A DNA stretch of 48,427 nucleotides from Desulfobulbus_C sp964551175 (GTDB lineage: Bacteria; Desulfobacterota; Desulfobulbia; Desulfobulbales; Desulfobulbaceae): positions 1 to 48,427 of the forward strand of contig CAZKBZ010000008.1 of the NCBI GenBank assembly GCA_964551175.1, read 5' to 3'. This document shows, piece by piece, positions 34,197 to 44,200 of the stretch; within the stretch, counting starts at the first letter, position 1; each line of letters opens with the position of its first letter. The position numbers and the translations under genes were made by a program. The notes under the pieces are model-generated. The model was given only the letters and a program-made list of their open reading frames with translations, was not told the origin of the DNA and did no database searches.

Positions 34197-35123
34197 CTAT
34201 GACTCAACCTTGGCCACCAGGATACGTCCTTCCTGATAGTCCATTCGTATTTCTTTTATTTCCTGTATCTTTTCTTTACGGTACAACCGCTCAAGCAACA
34301 GAACCAGCTGATTGTACCGGGTAGTGATATTATCATACCCCATGTAGATGGGAAAGGGTTGATCAACAAGATAGACAACAAGTCCTTTTTCCGGGCTCAC
34401 ATTTACCTCGGAAATGGTCTGCAGCGGTACAATGGGATTGCCCCTGGCAGCCAGACGCAGAAATTGAAACGCTTCCGCCACCAGGCCCTTGTCACCGATA
34501 TTTTTTCCCGTCAACTCATCTGTTGCCTGCACGCCGGTAATAACCGGAAAATCCAGATCCTTATCATCATCAACCAGCGTAAAAACCCTGCCCTGATGAT
34601 CGACATAGTACAACTTCTGCTCATCCGCCCTCTCGATATTGATCATGGCCAGGGGCTTGTATTCATATATCCTGACTCTGAGAGTGGAAGGCCACGCCCT
34701 TGTAATCTCCACCCGCTCTATCCAGGGATGATGACTGATGCGTTCCTCGGCAAGGCCGACATCAAAACTGAGCAGGTTGACCCCCTGTTCAATGGAGCCC
34801 AGGTCCAGTATCTCCACCTGCCTGGTGATACGGTTTCCCTGAATGGAGACTGTCGACAGCCTGAAAATATCAGAACGGACCAGGGCCTGGTAGCTGAACC
34901 AGCCGCCGGCAGAGAAGATGACCGCAAGCAGCAGAAAAAGGGTGGTTGTTCTGGAGAGCTTCCGGAAGCGGTACTTCTGCTGATGACCAATTACCGTTGC
35001 CTGAGGTATAATATTGCTGCTCTGACGCGTTCTCTGCAGACGTGCAACAGCTGAACGAACGCGACTGAGCAGACCCCGCCGCCCTGCAGTCGGCTGTCTG
35101 AATTTTGGTTTATATCCAGTCAA
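34197..35123 (-). CDS. ftsQ: Cell-division protein FtsQ
   Basis: 308 residues: a basic cytoplasmic N-terminus (~1-58), one membrane helix (TTLFLLLAVIFSAGGWFSY, ~59-77), a POTRA domain beginning FRLSTVSIQGN (~89) and the beta domain. FtsQ joins FtsB and FtsL in the complex that activates septal synthesis by FtsWI. It uses a TTG start with AAGGA 7 bases upstream, 10 bases after the murB stop. It looks complete despite the changes in FtsI and the absence of ftsW. Confidence 0.93.
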   Translation of the reverse strand: MTGYKPKFRQPTAGRRGLLSRVRSAVARLQRTRQSSNIIPQATVIGHQQKYRFRKLSRTTTLFLLLAVIFSAGGWFSYQALVRSDIFRLSTVSIQGNRITRQVEILDLGSIEQGVNLLSFDVGLAEERISHHPWIERVEITRAWPSTLRVRIYEYKPLAMINIERADEQKLYYVDHQGRVFTLVDDDKDLDFPVITGVQATDELTGKNIGDKGLVAEAFQFLRLAARGNPIVPLQTISEVNVSPEKGLVVYLVDQPFPIYMGYDNITTRYNQLVLLLERLYRKEKIQEIKEIRMDYQEGRILVAKVES

Positions 35124-35133
35124 TTGCTATTCC

Positions 35134-36066
35134 TTACAGTATCTGTACTTCCGGCTCCAGCCTGATCCCGAACTGTTTAAACACCTCATCCTGTACCCTT
35201 TGCATCAGAGCAATGATTTCGGCTGCTGTTGCCCGGCCCATATTCACGATAAAATTGGCATGGACCTCCGACACCTTTGCCTGCCCGCAACAGGCACCCT
35301 TCAGGCCGCAAGCCTCAATCAACCGGCCTGCGGAATCCCCCGGCGGATTTTTGAAAAAGGAACCTGCCGAGGCCACTCCGGCCGGCTGTCTGCCACGCCT
35401 GCGTTCCAGGTACTGCTTGCACCGCTCGTCTATCTGCTCTTCATGATCGCGATGCAGAACAAAGGTGGTGGAGCTGATAACAGTGCTGCCAGAATCACCT
35501 TCCTGCAAATCTATCCTCCGGTATGACAGCTTTACATCCGACACCGGTATCACCTTCAGGTAACCTCTGCAGTCAACGAGTTCTATTGCCTGCAGTCGTT
35601 CTCCTATTTCGTGCCCCCAGGCACCACTGTTCATCCAGACCGCTCCGCCGACAGAACCTGGAATACCAACCATAAACTCCAGTCCTGCCAGTCCGTTTCC
35701 CGTGCACCACGATACCAGTGCCGGCATGGAACAACCAGCTCCAACTCTGATGACAGCTCTGTTCCCAGCTGTTTTTTTCTTATCCAGCAGAGTCACTTTA
35801 CTCAACTCACCCTGCAGCCGGATAATAACACCGTTGTAGCCCTTGTCAGAGACAAGGATATTGGACCCCCGGCCGATTACCTTCCAGCTGATCTGCAGCT
35901 GTTCAAGCAGGACAAGAAGATTCCTCAGTTCTTCAAGTTCCTGAACATCTATCAGGGCCCCGGCAGTGCCGCCTGCACGCAGGGTGGAATAACCAGCCAT
36001 GTCCACATCCCACTGAATCCTGCCGGTCCAGCCTGCAGCAAGCCTGTCACGCTGCTGCTGATTCAT
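35134..36066 (-). CDS. murB: UDP-N-acetylenolpyruvoylglucosamine reductase MurB
   Basis: 310 residues. FAD-linked enzyme that reduces UDP-GlcNAc-enolpyruvate to UDP-MurNAc. FAD-binding VIGRGSNILV (~62-71), GIPGSVGGAVWMNSGAWG (~134-151), proton-donor Ser in ASAGSFFKNP (~257), and the catalytic Glu region EVHANFIVN (~285-293). It lies between murC and ftsQ in the usual Gram-negative order, 16 bases after murC, without ddl. Confidence 0.97.
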   Translation of the reverse strand: MNQQQRDRLAAGWTGRIQWDVDMAGYSTLRAGGTAGALIDVQELEELRNLLVLLEQLQISWKVIGRGSNILVSDKGYNGVIIRLQGELSKVTLLDKKKTAGNRAVIRVGAGCSMPALVSWCTGNGLAGLEFMVGIPGSVGGAVWMNSGAWGHEIGERLQAIELVDCRGYLKVIPVSDVKLSYRRIDLQEGDSGSTVISSTTFVLHRDHEEQIDERCKQYLERRRGRQPAGVASAGSFFKNPPGDSAGRLIEACGLKGACCGQAKVSEVHANFIVNMGRATAAEIIALMQRVQDEVFKQFGIRLEPEVQIL

Positions 36067-36082
36067 AATCTGTAATCATTGT

Positions 36083-37474
36083 TCAACAACTTCCCTGCTG
36101 TTCCAGCAGTTCCAGCAACTGCTCGCCAACCTGAACGATATTGCCGGCGCCAAGCGTCAACACCAGATCACCCTGCCGGAGCGTTTCCAGCAGAAAATCC
36201 GCCAAGGTTGCCAGCTCCGGATGATAATACGCCCTGCGCTGGCCATGCTGTTTGATGGCTTCCAGCAGAGTTTCACTGTTCACGCCTTCAATGGGCTGTT
36301 CGCTGGCAGCATAAATATCTGTTAAAATGAGAACATCAGCCCTGCGAAAGGCTGTGGTAAACTCGTCAAACAACCCCCTGGTCCTGGTGTACCGATGGGG
36401 TTGAAAGGCTACAACCAGTCGCCGGTCAGGCCAGCCGTCCCGCACCGCATCCAGGGTCGCCCGAATTTCGGTGGGGTGATGACCGTAATCATCCACAACC
36501 AGTATGCCGCTTTTTTCACCCTTGACCTGGAGCCGCCTCTGTACTCCCTCGAAGCCGGCAAGGGCATCGGCAATGACCGGAAAATCAATCTCCAGCTCCA
36601 GTCCAACTCCTATGGCGGCCAGAGAATTGTAAATTGTATGGCGGCCCGGGCTGTTGCGCCTGACTCGACCAAGTTCCCTGCCGCGGTAAAAGACAGTGAA
36701 CTCACTGCGTCGGCCCTGGACACTGATCCTGGCAGCATACAGATCAGCCTGTTCCGTCAGTCCGTAGGTAATGATCCGGCACTGGATCTCCGGCAGCAGA
36801 CTTGCAATGTTGTCATCATCAAGGCAGAGAACTGCAGCCCCGTAGAATGGAATCTTCTCAATAAATTTACAAAAAGTCTCCTTGATATGGTCAAGGTCGC
36901 GGTAATAATCCAGATGTTCCAGGTCAATATTTGTAACTACTTCGATCACAGGGGAAAGTTTGAGAAAGGAACCGTCACTTTCATCGGCCTCGGCTACCAG
37001 GAATTCTCCTTCACCAAGCCGGGCATTACTGCCTCCCAGATAGTCAACCTTGCCGCCCACAACAACTGTCGGGTCAAGACCGGCCTCGGCCAGAATCGAA
37101 GCCACCAGAGAAGTCGTGGAGGTTTTCCCGTGACTGCCGGCAACGGCAATCCCGTATTTTTTCAGGCGCATGAGTTCAGCCAGCATCTCCGCTCGCTGAA
37201 TAACTGGAACATGTTCTTCCCTGGCGGCCAGTATATCGGGATTATCGTCTCCAATTGCCGATGAAGCCACCACCACATCGGCATCGGCAACACCTGCAGC
37301 CTGATGGCCCTGATAGACGGCAGCTCCCAGGTTTTCAAGGTGACGGGTAATTTCCGAGCTCCGCAGATCAGACCCGCTGACCCTGTACCCCAGGTTGAGC
37401 AGCAGTTCCGCTATTCCCGACATCCCGATACCGCCGATGCCGACAAAGTGGATATGTTTTGCTTTTTGATACAC
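36083..37474 (-). CDS. murC: UDP-N-acetylmuramate--L-alanine ligase MurC
   Basis: 463 residues. Adds L-Ala to UDP-MurNAc. The Rossmann-like N-terminus FVGIGGIGMSGIAELL (~10-25), ATP loop VAGSHGKTSTTSL (~110-122), the EADESDGSF acidic motif (~170) and HHPTEI (~325) are all present. It starts at a GTG with no strong ribosome binding site, 37 bases after murG. Catalytically complete. Confidence 0.97.
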   Translation of the reverse strand: MYQKAKHIHFVGIGGIGMSGIAELLLNLGYRVSGSDLRSSEITRHLENLGAAVYQGHQAAGVADADVVVASSAIGDDNPDILAAREEHVPVIQRAEMLAELMRLKKYGIAVAGSHGKTSTTSLVASILAEAGLDPTVVVGGKVDYLGGSNARLGEGEFLVAEADESDGSFLKLSPVIEVVTNIDLEHLDYYRDLDHIKETFCKFIEKIPFYGAAVLCLDDDNIASLLPEIQCRIITYGLTEQADLYAARISVQGRRSEFTVFYRGRELGRVRRNSPGRHTIYNSLAAIGVGLELEIDFPVIADALAGFEGVQRRLQVKGEKSGILVVDDYGHHPTEIRATLDAVRDGWPDRRLVVAFQPHRYTRTRGLFDEFTTAFRRADVLILTDIYAASEQPIEGVNSETLLEAIKQHGQRRAYYHPELATLADFLLETLRQGDLVLTLGAGNIVQVGEQLLELLEQQGSC

Positions 37475-37511
37475 TTTATTTTCGTCTATGCATGTTCGTT
37501 TCAGCTGCGCA

Positions 37512-38603
37512 TTACTGATCTTTCATTGCAACAAGCTGCAAACAATCATCTATGATTTTACGCGTGGCTTCCGGTTTACCCATTTTTTTCATCTGCGCTG
37601 CCATAGTATGCAACTCATCAGGACTCTGCAACAGTTCTGTTATGGTCGAAGCAAGTAATTGCGCATCCAGTTCAGCCTCCCGGTACATGCGGGCTCCGCC
37701 GCCACTCACATAGTAGCTGCCGTTTTTCCCCTGATGATCGTCTGCTGCATATGGATAGGGAATGAGCAGCGCCGGCAACCCCATAACCGACAGTTCAGCA
37801 AGCGTAGTAGCCCCTGCCCGGGCTATAACGAGATCGGCTCTCCTGTAAACCGATGCCATATTTTTAAAAAATGAGGCCACCTCAGCATCTGTGCCTGCTG
37901 CCGCATATCCTCCTCTGACACGATCTTCATCGGTAATGCCTGTCTGATGAATAATATGTACTGCCGGACCATTCTGTTCCTGGATGATAGCCATGGCTTC
38001 CAGCATGAGCATGTTGATTCTGTGTGCCCCCAGGCTGCCGCCCAGCACAAGAAGAGTCTGCCTGTCGCTACTGCTTTTCTGTTTCTCAGCCGCTGCAGCC
38101 AGAATTTCATCCCGAACCGGATTCCCGGTAATTACTGTTTTATGTTCCGGAAATGGGTACTCCCCGGGAATGGAAACAAAAACCCTGTCTACAAATCGGG
38201 AAATCATTCTATTGGCCAGACCGGCAACCGAATTCTGTTCATGGATGCAGGTCGGAATAGAAAGCAGTTTTGCGGCCAGAAGGACAGGGCCGGTCACATA
38301 GCCGCCTACGCCAAAGACCAGATCCGGTGCAAATTTCTTTATAATTCCTCTTGCCTGAGACACTGCAGCCGGCAGGAAGGCCAGACTCTTGAGACGATGA
38401 ATCGGCCCCATTCCCTTCAACCCCATGCAGGAGATCGATTCAAGTTGAAAATTGTACTCTGCCAGCGCTTCCCGGTCCAGCTGTCTTCTGGTCCCGATAA
38501 ACATGACCTCACATCCCGCTACCCTCTGCTGTAGACCAGTTGCCAGTGCTATGCCCGGAAACAGATGACCGCCTGTACCACCTCCTGTAATTAAAACGCG
38601 CAT
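37512..38603 (-). CDS. murG: Undecaprenyl-PP-MurNAc-pentapeptide GlcNAc transferase MurG
   Basis: 363 residues. Peripheral membrane enzyme making lipid II from lipid I. Glycine loop GGGTGGHLFPG (~7-17), GVGGYVTGP (~98), HEQNSVAGLAN (~120-130), GGSLGAHRIN (~189) and RAGATTLAEL with the UDP-sugar site (~262). The ATG overlaps the end of the small CxxC gene by 13 bases. Lipid II synthesis therefore appears complete although the septal polymerase partner genes are not. Confidence 0.97.
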   Translation of the reverse strand: MRVLITGGGTGGHLFPGIALATGLQQRVAGCEVMFIGTRRQLDREALAEYNFQLESISCMGLKGMGPIHRLKSLAFLPAAVSQARGIIKKFAPDLVFGVGGYVTGPVLLAAKLLSIPTCIHEQNSVAGLANRMISRFVDRVFVSIPGEYPFPEHKTVITGNPVRDEILAAAAEKQKSSSDRQTLLVLGGSLGAHRINMLMLEAMAIIQEQNGPAVHIIHQTGITDEDRVRGGYAAAGTDAEVASFFKNMASVYRRADLVIARAGATTLAELSVMGLPALLIPYPYAADDHQGKNGSYYVSGGGARMYREAELDAQLLASTITELLQSPDELHTMAAQMKKMGKPEATRKIIDDCLQLVAMKDQ

Positions 38604-38815
38604 AGGTCTGTTAAACCCTGGTTTAAGCCATCCTGAACCACTGGAGTATGGTCATCCATTGCTGTCTTCGTTATCCGAATGAGTTCTTTCATTGCATCTT
38701 CATAACAGACCGGACAATATCCATGGGTGATCGGCTCCGCAGACAAGGTAAAAGTATCAGCAAGCCAATCACCATTGCGTTCCACCTTGCTGCAGACACA
38801 GCATACTTTTATCAT
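38591..38815 (-). CDS. Small CxxC...HGxCPxC putative metal-binding protein in the ftsW position
   Basis: 74 residues starting MIKVCCVCSKVERNGDWL and containing HGYCPVCYEDAM (~34-45). Two Cys pairs spaced as in zinc ribbons; the 'CxxCxKxR...HGxCPxC' layout also occurs as a C-terminal module of some Desulfobacterota and Geobacter signalling proteins. Its ATG overlaps the murD stop by 4 bases (ATGA) and its stop overlaps the murG start by 13 bases, so it is translationally embedded in the cluster. In nearly all dcw clusters ftsW, a ~370-residue ten-helix protein, lies exactly here. The small gene contains no trace of it. Confidence 0.75.
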   Translation of the reverse strand: MIKVCCVCSKVERNGDWLADTFTLSAEPITHGYCPVCYEDAMKELIRITKTAMDDHTPVVQDGLNQGLTDLCAF

Positions 38816-40194
38816 TTCAACTTCCCTCCAGTGGAGTTGCGAAGTTCCTGTACACACCGTGTAAACACCCGGCCCCGCTGTCCATAGCTGTCAAACATGT
38901 CAAAACTGGCGCAGGCCGGAGCCAGCAGCACGGTATCACCTTTCCCGGCCGCTGCAAAGGCCAGGGCAACAGCCTTGTCCATGGAGTCAGCTGTTTCAAT
39001 CTCTGCTGTTCCGGCCAGCTCCCGGCTGAGATCCGGTGCAGATTCACCAATGAGAACCAGGTGTTTGACATGCTCATGAACCGCAGAACGCAGGGTGGAA
39101 AAATCACTCCCCTTGTCCCTGCCGCCGGCGATCAGAACCACATCTCTGTTAAAACCGGCCAGTGCCGCAACCACGGCACCCACGTTGGTTGCCTTGGAGT
39201 CATTGATAAAAAAAACACCTTCTATCTCTCCTACCGGTGTCATCCGGTGCTCCGGGGGCTGGTAATCCGCCAGTCCGTTTTGAACAGCCTGCCGGCTGCA
39301 GCCAAAACTCCTTGCGGCAAGGACGGCGGCTGCAGCATTATACCGATTTACCAGGGAGCAAAGGCGGGTATCGCCCAGCTCGTACTCCTCTCTCTCCCCG
39401 TTGCTGCCAAATCCCGGCTCCAGCAGAACAGACTGCTTGCAGACAACAGCTCTGCAGCCGGGCTCTGTACCGAATGTCAACACAGTTGCAGCTGTATTCA
39501 GCGGCTCTGCCATTACCAGGGGATCATCAGCTCCGATAATGGCAATATCTGTCGCCACCTGGCAGGAAAACAGCATCCGCTTGGCTGCTGCATATGATTC
39601 CATGTTGCCGTGGCGATCCAGATGATCCGGTGACAGATTGAGCAGCAGGCCCATATCCGGTCTAAAGGTTCCTGCCGACTCCAGCTGGAAGCTGGAAACT
39701 TCAATAACAATAACTTCCGTATCAGCGGGATCGAGCAGATATTCCAGTACCGGGGTACCGATATTGCCGCCCACAAAAACCTGTTTCCCTGCCGCCCGCA
39801 GCAGATGACCGATCAGACCTGTTACAGTGGTTTTGCCGTTGGAACCGGTAACAGCGATCACCGGCACCCGGATACGATCCGCAGCCAGGGCCAGCTCGCC
39901 CAGGACCGGTATGGCTCGGGCGCGGGCAGCAACCAGAACGGGAAGATCCGCCGGCACGCCAGGGCTGGCAACAATGAGATCAACATCTGTAAAAAAATCC
40001 TCACTGTGCCCCCCTGTTTCCAGTTCCACTTCACACCGGCGAAGTGCAGCCAGTTCATCTCTGCCGATCTCTTCCCGGTGCCGGCATTCGGAAACCTTGA
40101 CCTCAAGTCCCTGCCGGTGCAGATACCTGACTGCAACCATCCCTGATGCTCCCAGGCCAACAACAACGGCCTTCATTCCTGCTGCCAACCGCAT
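38812..40194 (-). CDS. murD: UDP-MurNAc-L-alanine--D-glutamate ligase MurD
   Basis: 460 residues. Adds D-Glu in the cytoplasm. ATP loop AVTGSNGKTTVTGL (~113-126), NLSPDHLDRHG (~182), NDSKATNVGA (~328), and LLAPACASFDMFDSYGQRG (~424-442) in the C-terminal domain. GGTGAG 6 bases upstream fixes the ATG at 40194. It overlaps the following small gene (ATGA) and follows mraY after 7 bases. Confidence 0.97.
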   Translation of the reverse strand: MRLAAGMKAVVVGLGASGMVAVRYLHRQGLEVKVSECRHREEIGRDELAALRRCEVELETGGHSEDFFTDVDLIVASPGVPADLPVLVAARARAIPVLGELALAADRIRVPVIAVTGSNGKTTVTGLIGHLLRAAGKQVFVGGNIGTPVLEYLLDPADTEVIVIEVSSFQLESAGTFRPDMGLLLNLSPDHLDRHGNMESYAAAKRMLFSCQVATDIAIIGADDPLVMAEPLNTAATVLTFGTEPGCRAVVCKQSVLLEPGFGSNGEREEYELGDTRLCSLVNRYNAAAAVLAARSFGCSRQAVQNGLADYQPPEHRMTPVGEIEGVFFINDSKATNVGAVVAALAGFNRDVVLIAGGRDKGSDFSTLRSAVHEHVKHLVLIGESAPDLSRELAGTAEIETADSMDKAVALAFAAAGKGDTVLLAPACASFDMFDSYGQRGRVFTRCVQELRNSTGGKLK

Positions 40195-40201
40195 CTCTGA
40201 C

Positions 40202-41281
40202 TCACCTGAGTTTGAGAGTTGCCAGAGCTACCAGGCCCAGAATGATGGAAACGATCCAGAACCTGACAACCACCTTGGGCTCGGCCCAGCCCTTTTTCTC
40301 AAAATGATGATGAAAGGGTGCCATCAGAAAAATCCGTTTACCGCCTGTCATTTTAAAATAGCCGACCTGAAGTATGACCGACACCACTTCCATGACAAAT
40401 ACCCCGCCCGCGATGGCGAGCAGAAACTCCTGCTTAATGATGATCGAGACCGCTCCCAGAGCACCTCCCAGAGCAAGGGAGCCGACATCCCCCATAAAAA
40501 TCTGGGCCGGATAGGCGTTAAACCAGAGAAATCCGAGACAGGCTCCAACAAGGGTTCCGCAGAAGACCGCAACCTCACCGGCCCCGAGAACATGGGGAAT
40601 CTGCAGATAACCGGCCACGATAATATTGCCTGCTGCATAGGAAAAAACCAGATAAACAGCGCTGGTGATCATCACCGGTCCGGCCGCCAACCCGTCCAGG
40701 CCATCGGTAAGGTTGACGGCATTGGAAGCTCCGACAATCACTGCAACTGCAAAGGGGATATACCACCAACCTAAATCCGGCTGAAAACTCTTGATAAAGG
40801 GCAGACTCAGGTTGCCGTCATATACCGGGTGCAGGATCAGATACAGCCCGACCATGGAAGCTCCCGTGACCTGCAGCACAAGCTTTCCCCGGGCCGATAA
40901 TCCTTTTGTATCTGCCTTTTTTATCTTTTTCCAGTCATCTACTGAACCGATCATTCCGTAAAACAGGGTGATACCCAAACAGACCCAGATCAGGCCGTTT
41001 GTCAGGTCAGCCCATAACAGGGTGGACAGTGTGACAGCTGCCAGGATCAATACGCCCCCCATGGTGGGAACACCCTGCTTGCTCAGATGCGTCTCCGGCC
41101 CGTCTGAACGGATGACCTGGCCGATCTGCTGCTGTTTGAGCCAGCGGATGAACACGGGTCCCAACAGAAACAGGATAAGAAAAGCGGTCACAGCGCTGCC
41201 GATGGAGCGAAAAGTAATATAGCGGAAAACATTAAACCCGCTGAACTGTTCATGTAGGGGATAGAGCAGGTGGTAGAGCAT
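40202..41281 (-). CDS. mraY: Phospho-MurNAc-pentapeptide translocase MraY
   Basis: 359 residues with ten membrane helices. Transfers phospho-MurNAc-pentapeptide to undecaprenyl phosphate, giving lipid I. GSVDDWKK (~109, catalytic Asp pair), NAVNLTDGLDGLAAG (~185-199), FMGDVGSLALGG (~260) and APFHHHFEKKGWAEPKVV (~320-337) are all present. ATG at 41281 is one base after the murEF stop, with AAAGGGG upstream; longer in-frame extensions would run into murEF and are rejected. Confidence 0.97.
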   Translation of the reverse strand: MLYHLLYPLHEQFSGFNVFRYITFRSIGSAVTAFLILFLLGPVFIRWLKQQQIGQVIRSDGPETHLSKQGVPTMGGVLILAAVTLSTLLWADLTNGLIWVCLGITLFYGMIGSVDDWKKIKKADTKGLSARGKLVLQVTGASMVGLYLILHPVYDGNLSLPFIKSFQPDLGWWYIPFAVAVIVGASNAVNLTDGLDGLAAGPVMITSAVYLVFSYAAGNIIVAGYLQIPHVLGAGEVAVFCGTLVGACLGFLWFNAYPAQIFMGDVGSLALGGALGAVSIIIKQEFLLAIAGGVFVMEVVSVILQVGYFKMTGGKRIFLMAPFHHHFEKKGWAEPKVVVRFWIVSIILGLVALATLKLR

Positions 41282-41282
41282 G

Positions 41283-44200
41283 TTATTCCCCTTTCCTCTC
41301 AATGATCCCGGTTGCAAACCGGCGTTCAAGCTCCTGCAGTACCTCTTCCATACGCATGCCACGTGAACCTTTGACCAGCAGCCAGTCTCCCGCGGCAAGA
41401 CGGCCCTGGATCATCTCCCTGTAGAGCCAGTCGGCCATTTCAAAAGTCCCGGCAAAGAAATGGATATTTTCTTTTGCCATCCCCTCTTTGCGGGCTCCTT
41501 CAACAACATGTCCTCCAAAGGATCCGGTCACCAACAGTTGATCATAACCCATTGATGCAACCAGCCTCCCCACCTCTGCATGGGCTCTGTCCGAGTCGGG
41601 GCCAAGCTCGAGCATATCACCCAGCACGGCAAAGCGTCTGCATCTGCTGCCGGATGTGCCGAAATTGCTGACGGTCTTCAGGGCCGCTGCCATGGAGGCA
41701 GGATTGGCATTATAACTGTCATTTACAACCTGTATCCCGCCCGGCAGGGTCATGAACTGCATCCGTTTGTCTGCACTCCGGTAACCAGTCAGAGCTGCAG
41801 CAATGGTTTCAGGAGAAACACCGCCTGCAAAGGCTATGGCTGCGGCAGCTGTACAGTTACTCACATTATGGATACCGGGAGCAGGTACGGTGATCCGGGC
41901 TTTCCAGTCCCTGATGTGAAGAGTAAAGCGCATACCCTGCTCTCCACGGCTCAGGATACGGGTAGCCCTGATATCCGGTTTTCTGCGTCGACCGGCAGGG
42001 GTGATCCCGAAGCCGATAACACTGTCTGATTTCCTTGGAAGCCGCCTCACGTGCGGATCGTCACAGTTAACCACGGCAACGGTATCTTTTCGCATCTCGG
42101 CAAACAGCTCTCCCTTGGCCCGGGCAACGCCTTCAATAGTGCCAAGCCCTTCCAGGTGAGCTGCCTGGATGTTTGTAATACAGCCGATATCCGGGTCCGC
42201 AATTTCCGTCAGACGCCTGATCTCTCCGGGACGGTTCATACCCATTTCCAGGACAGCGATCCTGTGTCCCGCCTCAACCGGCAGCAGGGACAGGGGAAGA
42301 CCGATCAGGTTATTGAAATTTCCCATGGTTTTCAGGAGAGGATCAATACCGGTCTGTACGGCAGCTGTCTGCAGGTGTCTGCTGAAAATCGCCGCGGCCA
42401 TCTCCTTGACCGTTGTCTTGCCAGAACTTCCTGTAATGGCTGAAATCTTCAGGTTCCGGTGAAGCAACCTGCGGCGATATCCGGCCAGGTCTCCCAGTGC
42501 CTGCAGGGTATCTTCCACCTGAATGGTTAACACGGTTGCCGGCAGATCCTGTATCTTGCGATCTACAATAACTACAGCTGCCCCTGACTTTACAGCTGTC
42601 GCTACATAGTCATGGCCGTCAAAATTCTCTCCGGCCAGGGCAATAAAAATATCACCCTGGGTCAGTTTCCTGGTATCTGTAGAGATACTGCCCGATACAC
42701 ATCCAAGGGTGCCGCTGGTGATCATTCCCCCGGTAGCCCTGAGCAGATGATTTATATTCCAGTTCAACAGTCCGTTTAAAGCACAGAGCCGGTCATCAAA
42801 GAAAATCCTCCTGCCGGCAAGAATCTGGTAATCCTCATGCCCTTTACCGGCAATCAGGACAATATCCCCTGGACCGGCCAGAGTGCACCCGGTATGAATT
42901 GCTGTTTTCCGATCTGTAATGCAGATAAAACCCTGTTTTCTCTTTTCAGTAAACAGATCAACTGCTGTAACCTCTTCTCCTGCAGTTGAACTGAATCCAG
43001 CAGCAATTTCCCTGATAATGGTCCCGGGATCTTCGGAGCGAGGATTATCTGAGGTGATAATGGAAAGGTCTGCCAGATCCGCCGCCGCTTCACCCATCTG
43101 GGACCGCTTCCCCCTGTCCCGATCCCCGCCACAGCCAAACACGCAGATAAGCCGGCCCGAAGCCAGTGTCTTCAGCGTCTGCAACACATTTCTCAAGGCG
43201 TCCGGGGTATGGGCATAATCGACAAAAACAGCCGACTGCTCACTTTCATCCTTTCCGGGGATCTGCACACGCTCCAACCTGCCCGGAACCTGCTGTACCT
43301 TCTGCAGGCCATCAACTATCTGTTCAGGTTCCATGTCCAGTCCAATCCCGACGCCGGCTGCGGCAAGAAGATTAAGGACATTGAATCGTCCGGTCAAACG
43401 GGAAGTCACTCGTACCATTTTTCCGGACAGATAAAAGCTGCAGGCAATACCGTTGATATCCTCCTCAAGGATTTCGGCGGATACAAAACAGCTCCGCTCA
43501 AAACCACAGGTTAAAATTCTCTGGTGATCAACTGCTTCCGACAGCTCGTCGTACAGCCGCCTGCCCCAGTTCACCCCCTGCTCACCTTTGTCTATGACAA
43601 CAACTGCCCTGCCTTTTGCTTTAAGAAATGTTGTGAACAGTCTTTTCTTGGCTGCAAAATAGTCAGCCATGCTGCCATGGAAATCCAGGTGATCTCTGCT
43701 CAGGTTTGTGAACACTCCGACATCAAAAAGAATACCCTGCAACCGCTGCTGCACCAGGGCGTGGGATGAGGTCTCCATGATAACATGAGTAACGCCCTGG
43801 TCTGCCATGGTCCGCAGCATCTGATGCAGCACTACCGGATCAGGAGTTGTCAGGGATGCCTTTTCAACAACCTGTTTCCCCGAGCTGTCCGGGTAGCGAT
43901 AGTTGACCGTCCCGATAACCCCGACCCGGCAGTTGCTGTCCCGCAGCATCTGCTCGATCATCCAGGAGACGGTGGTCTTACCGTTAGTTCCGGTCAAGCC
44001 GATCATAGTCATTTCCCGGGACGGAAATCCATGACAGGCGGCCGACAAAATCCCCAGTGCCAGATGACTGTCATGTACCCTGACAACATTCACTCCTGCT
44101 GCCGGGCCCGGATCCTCTTCAGCTACTATGCATGCACATCCCTGTGCCACGGCCTGGGGAATAAAATCATGACCATCAACCCGGCTTCCCTTGAGTGCGA

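Noticed and set aside
36395..37264. A 289-codon plus-strand frame inside murC
   Set aside because: Antisense to murC, whose catalytic motifs are intact; no start signal and no recognisable domain.
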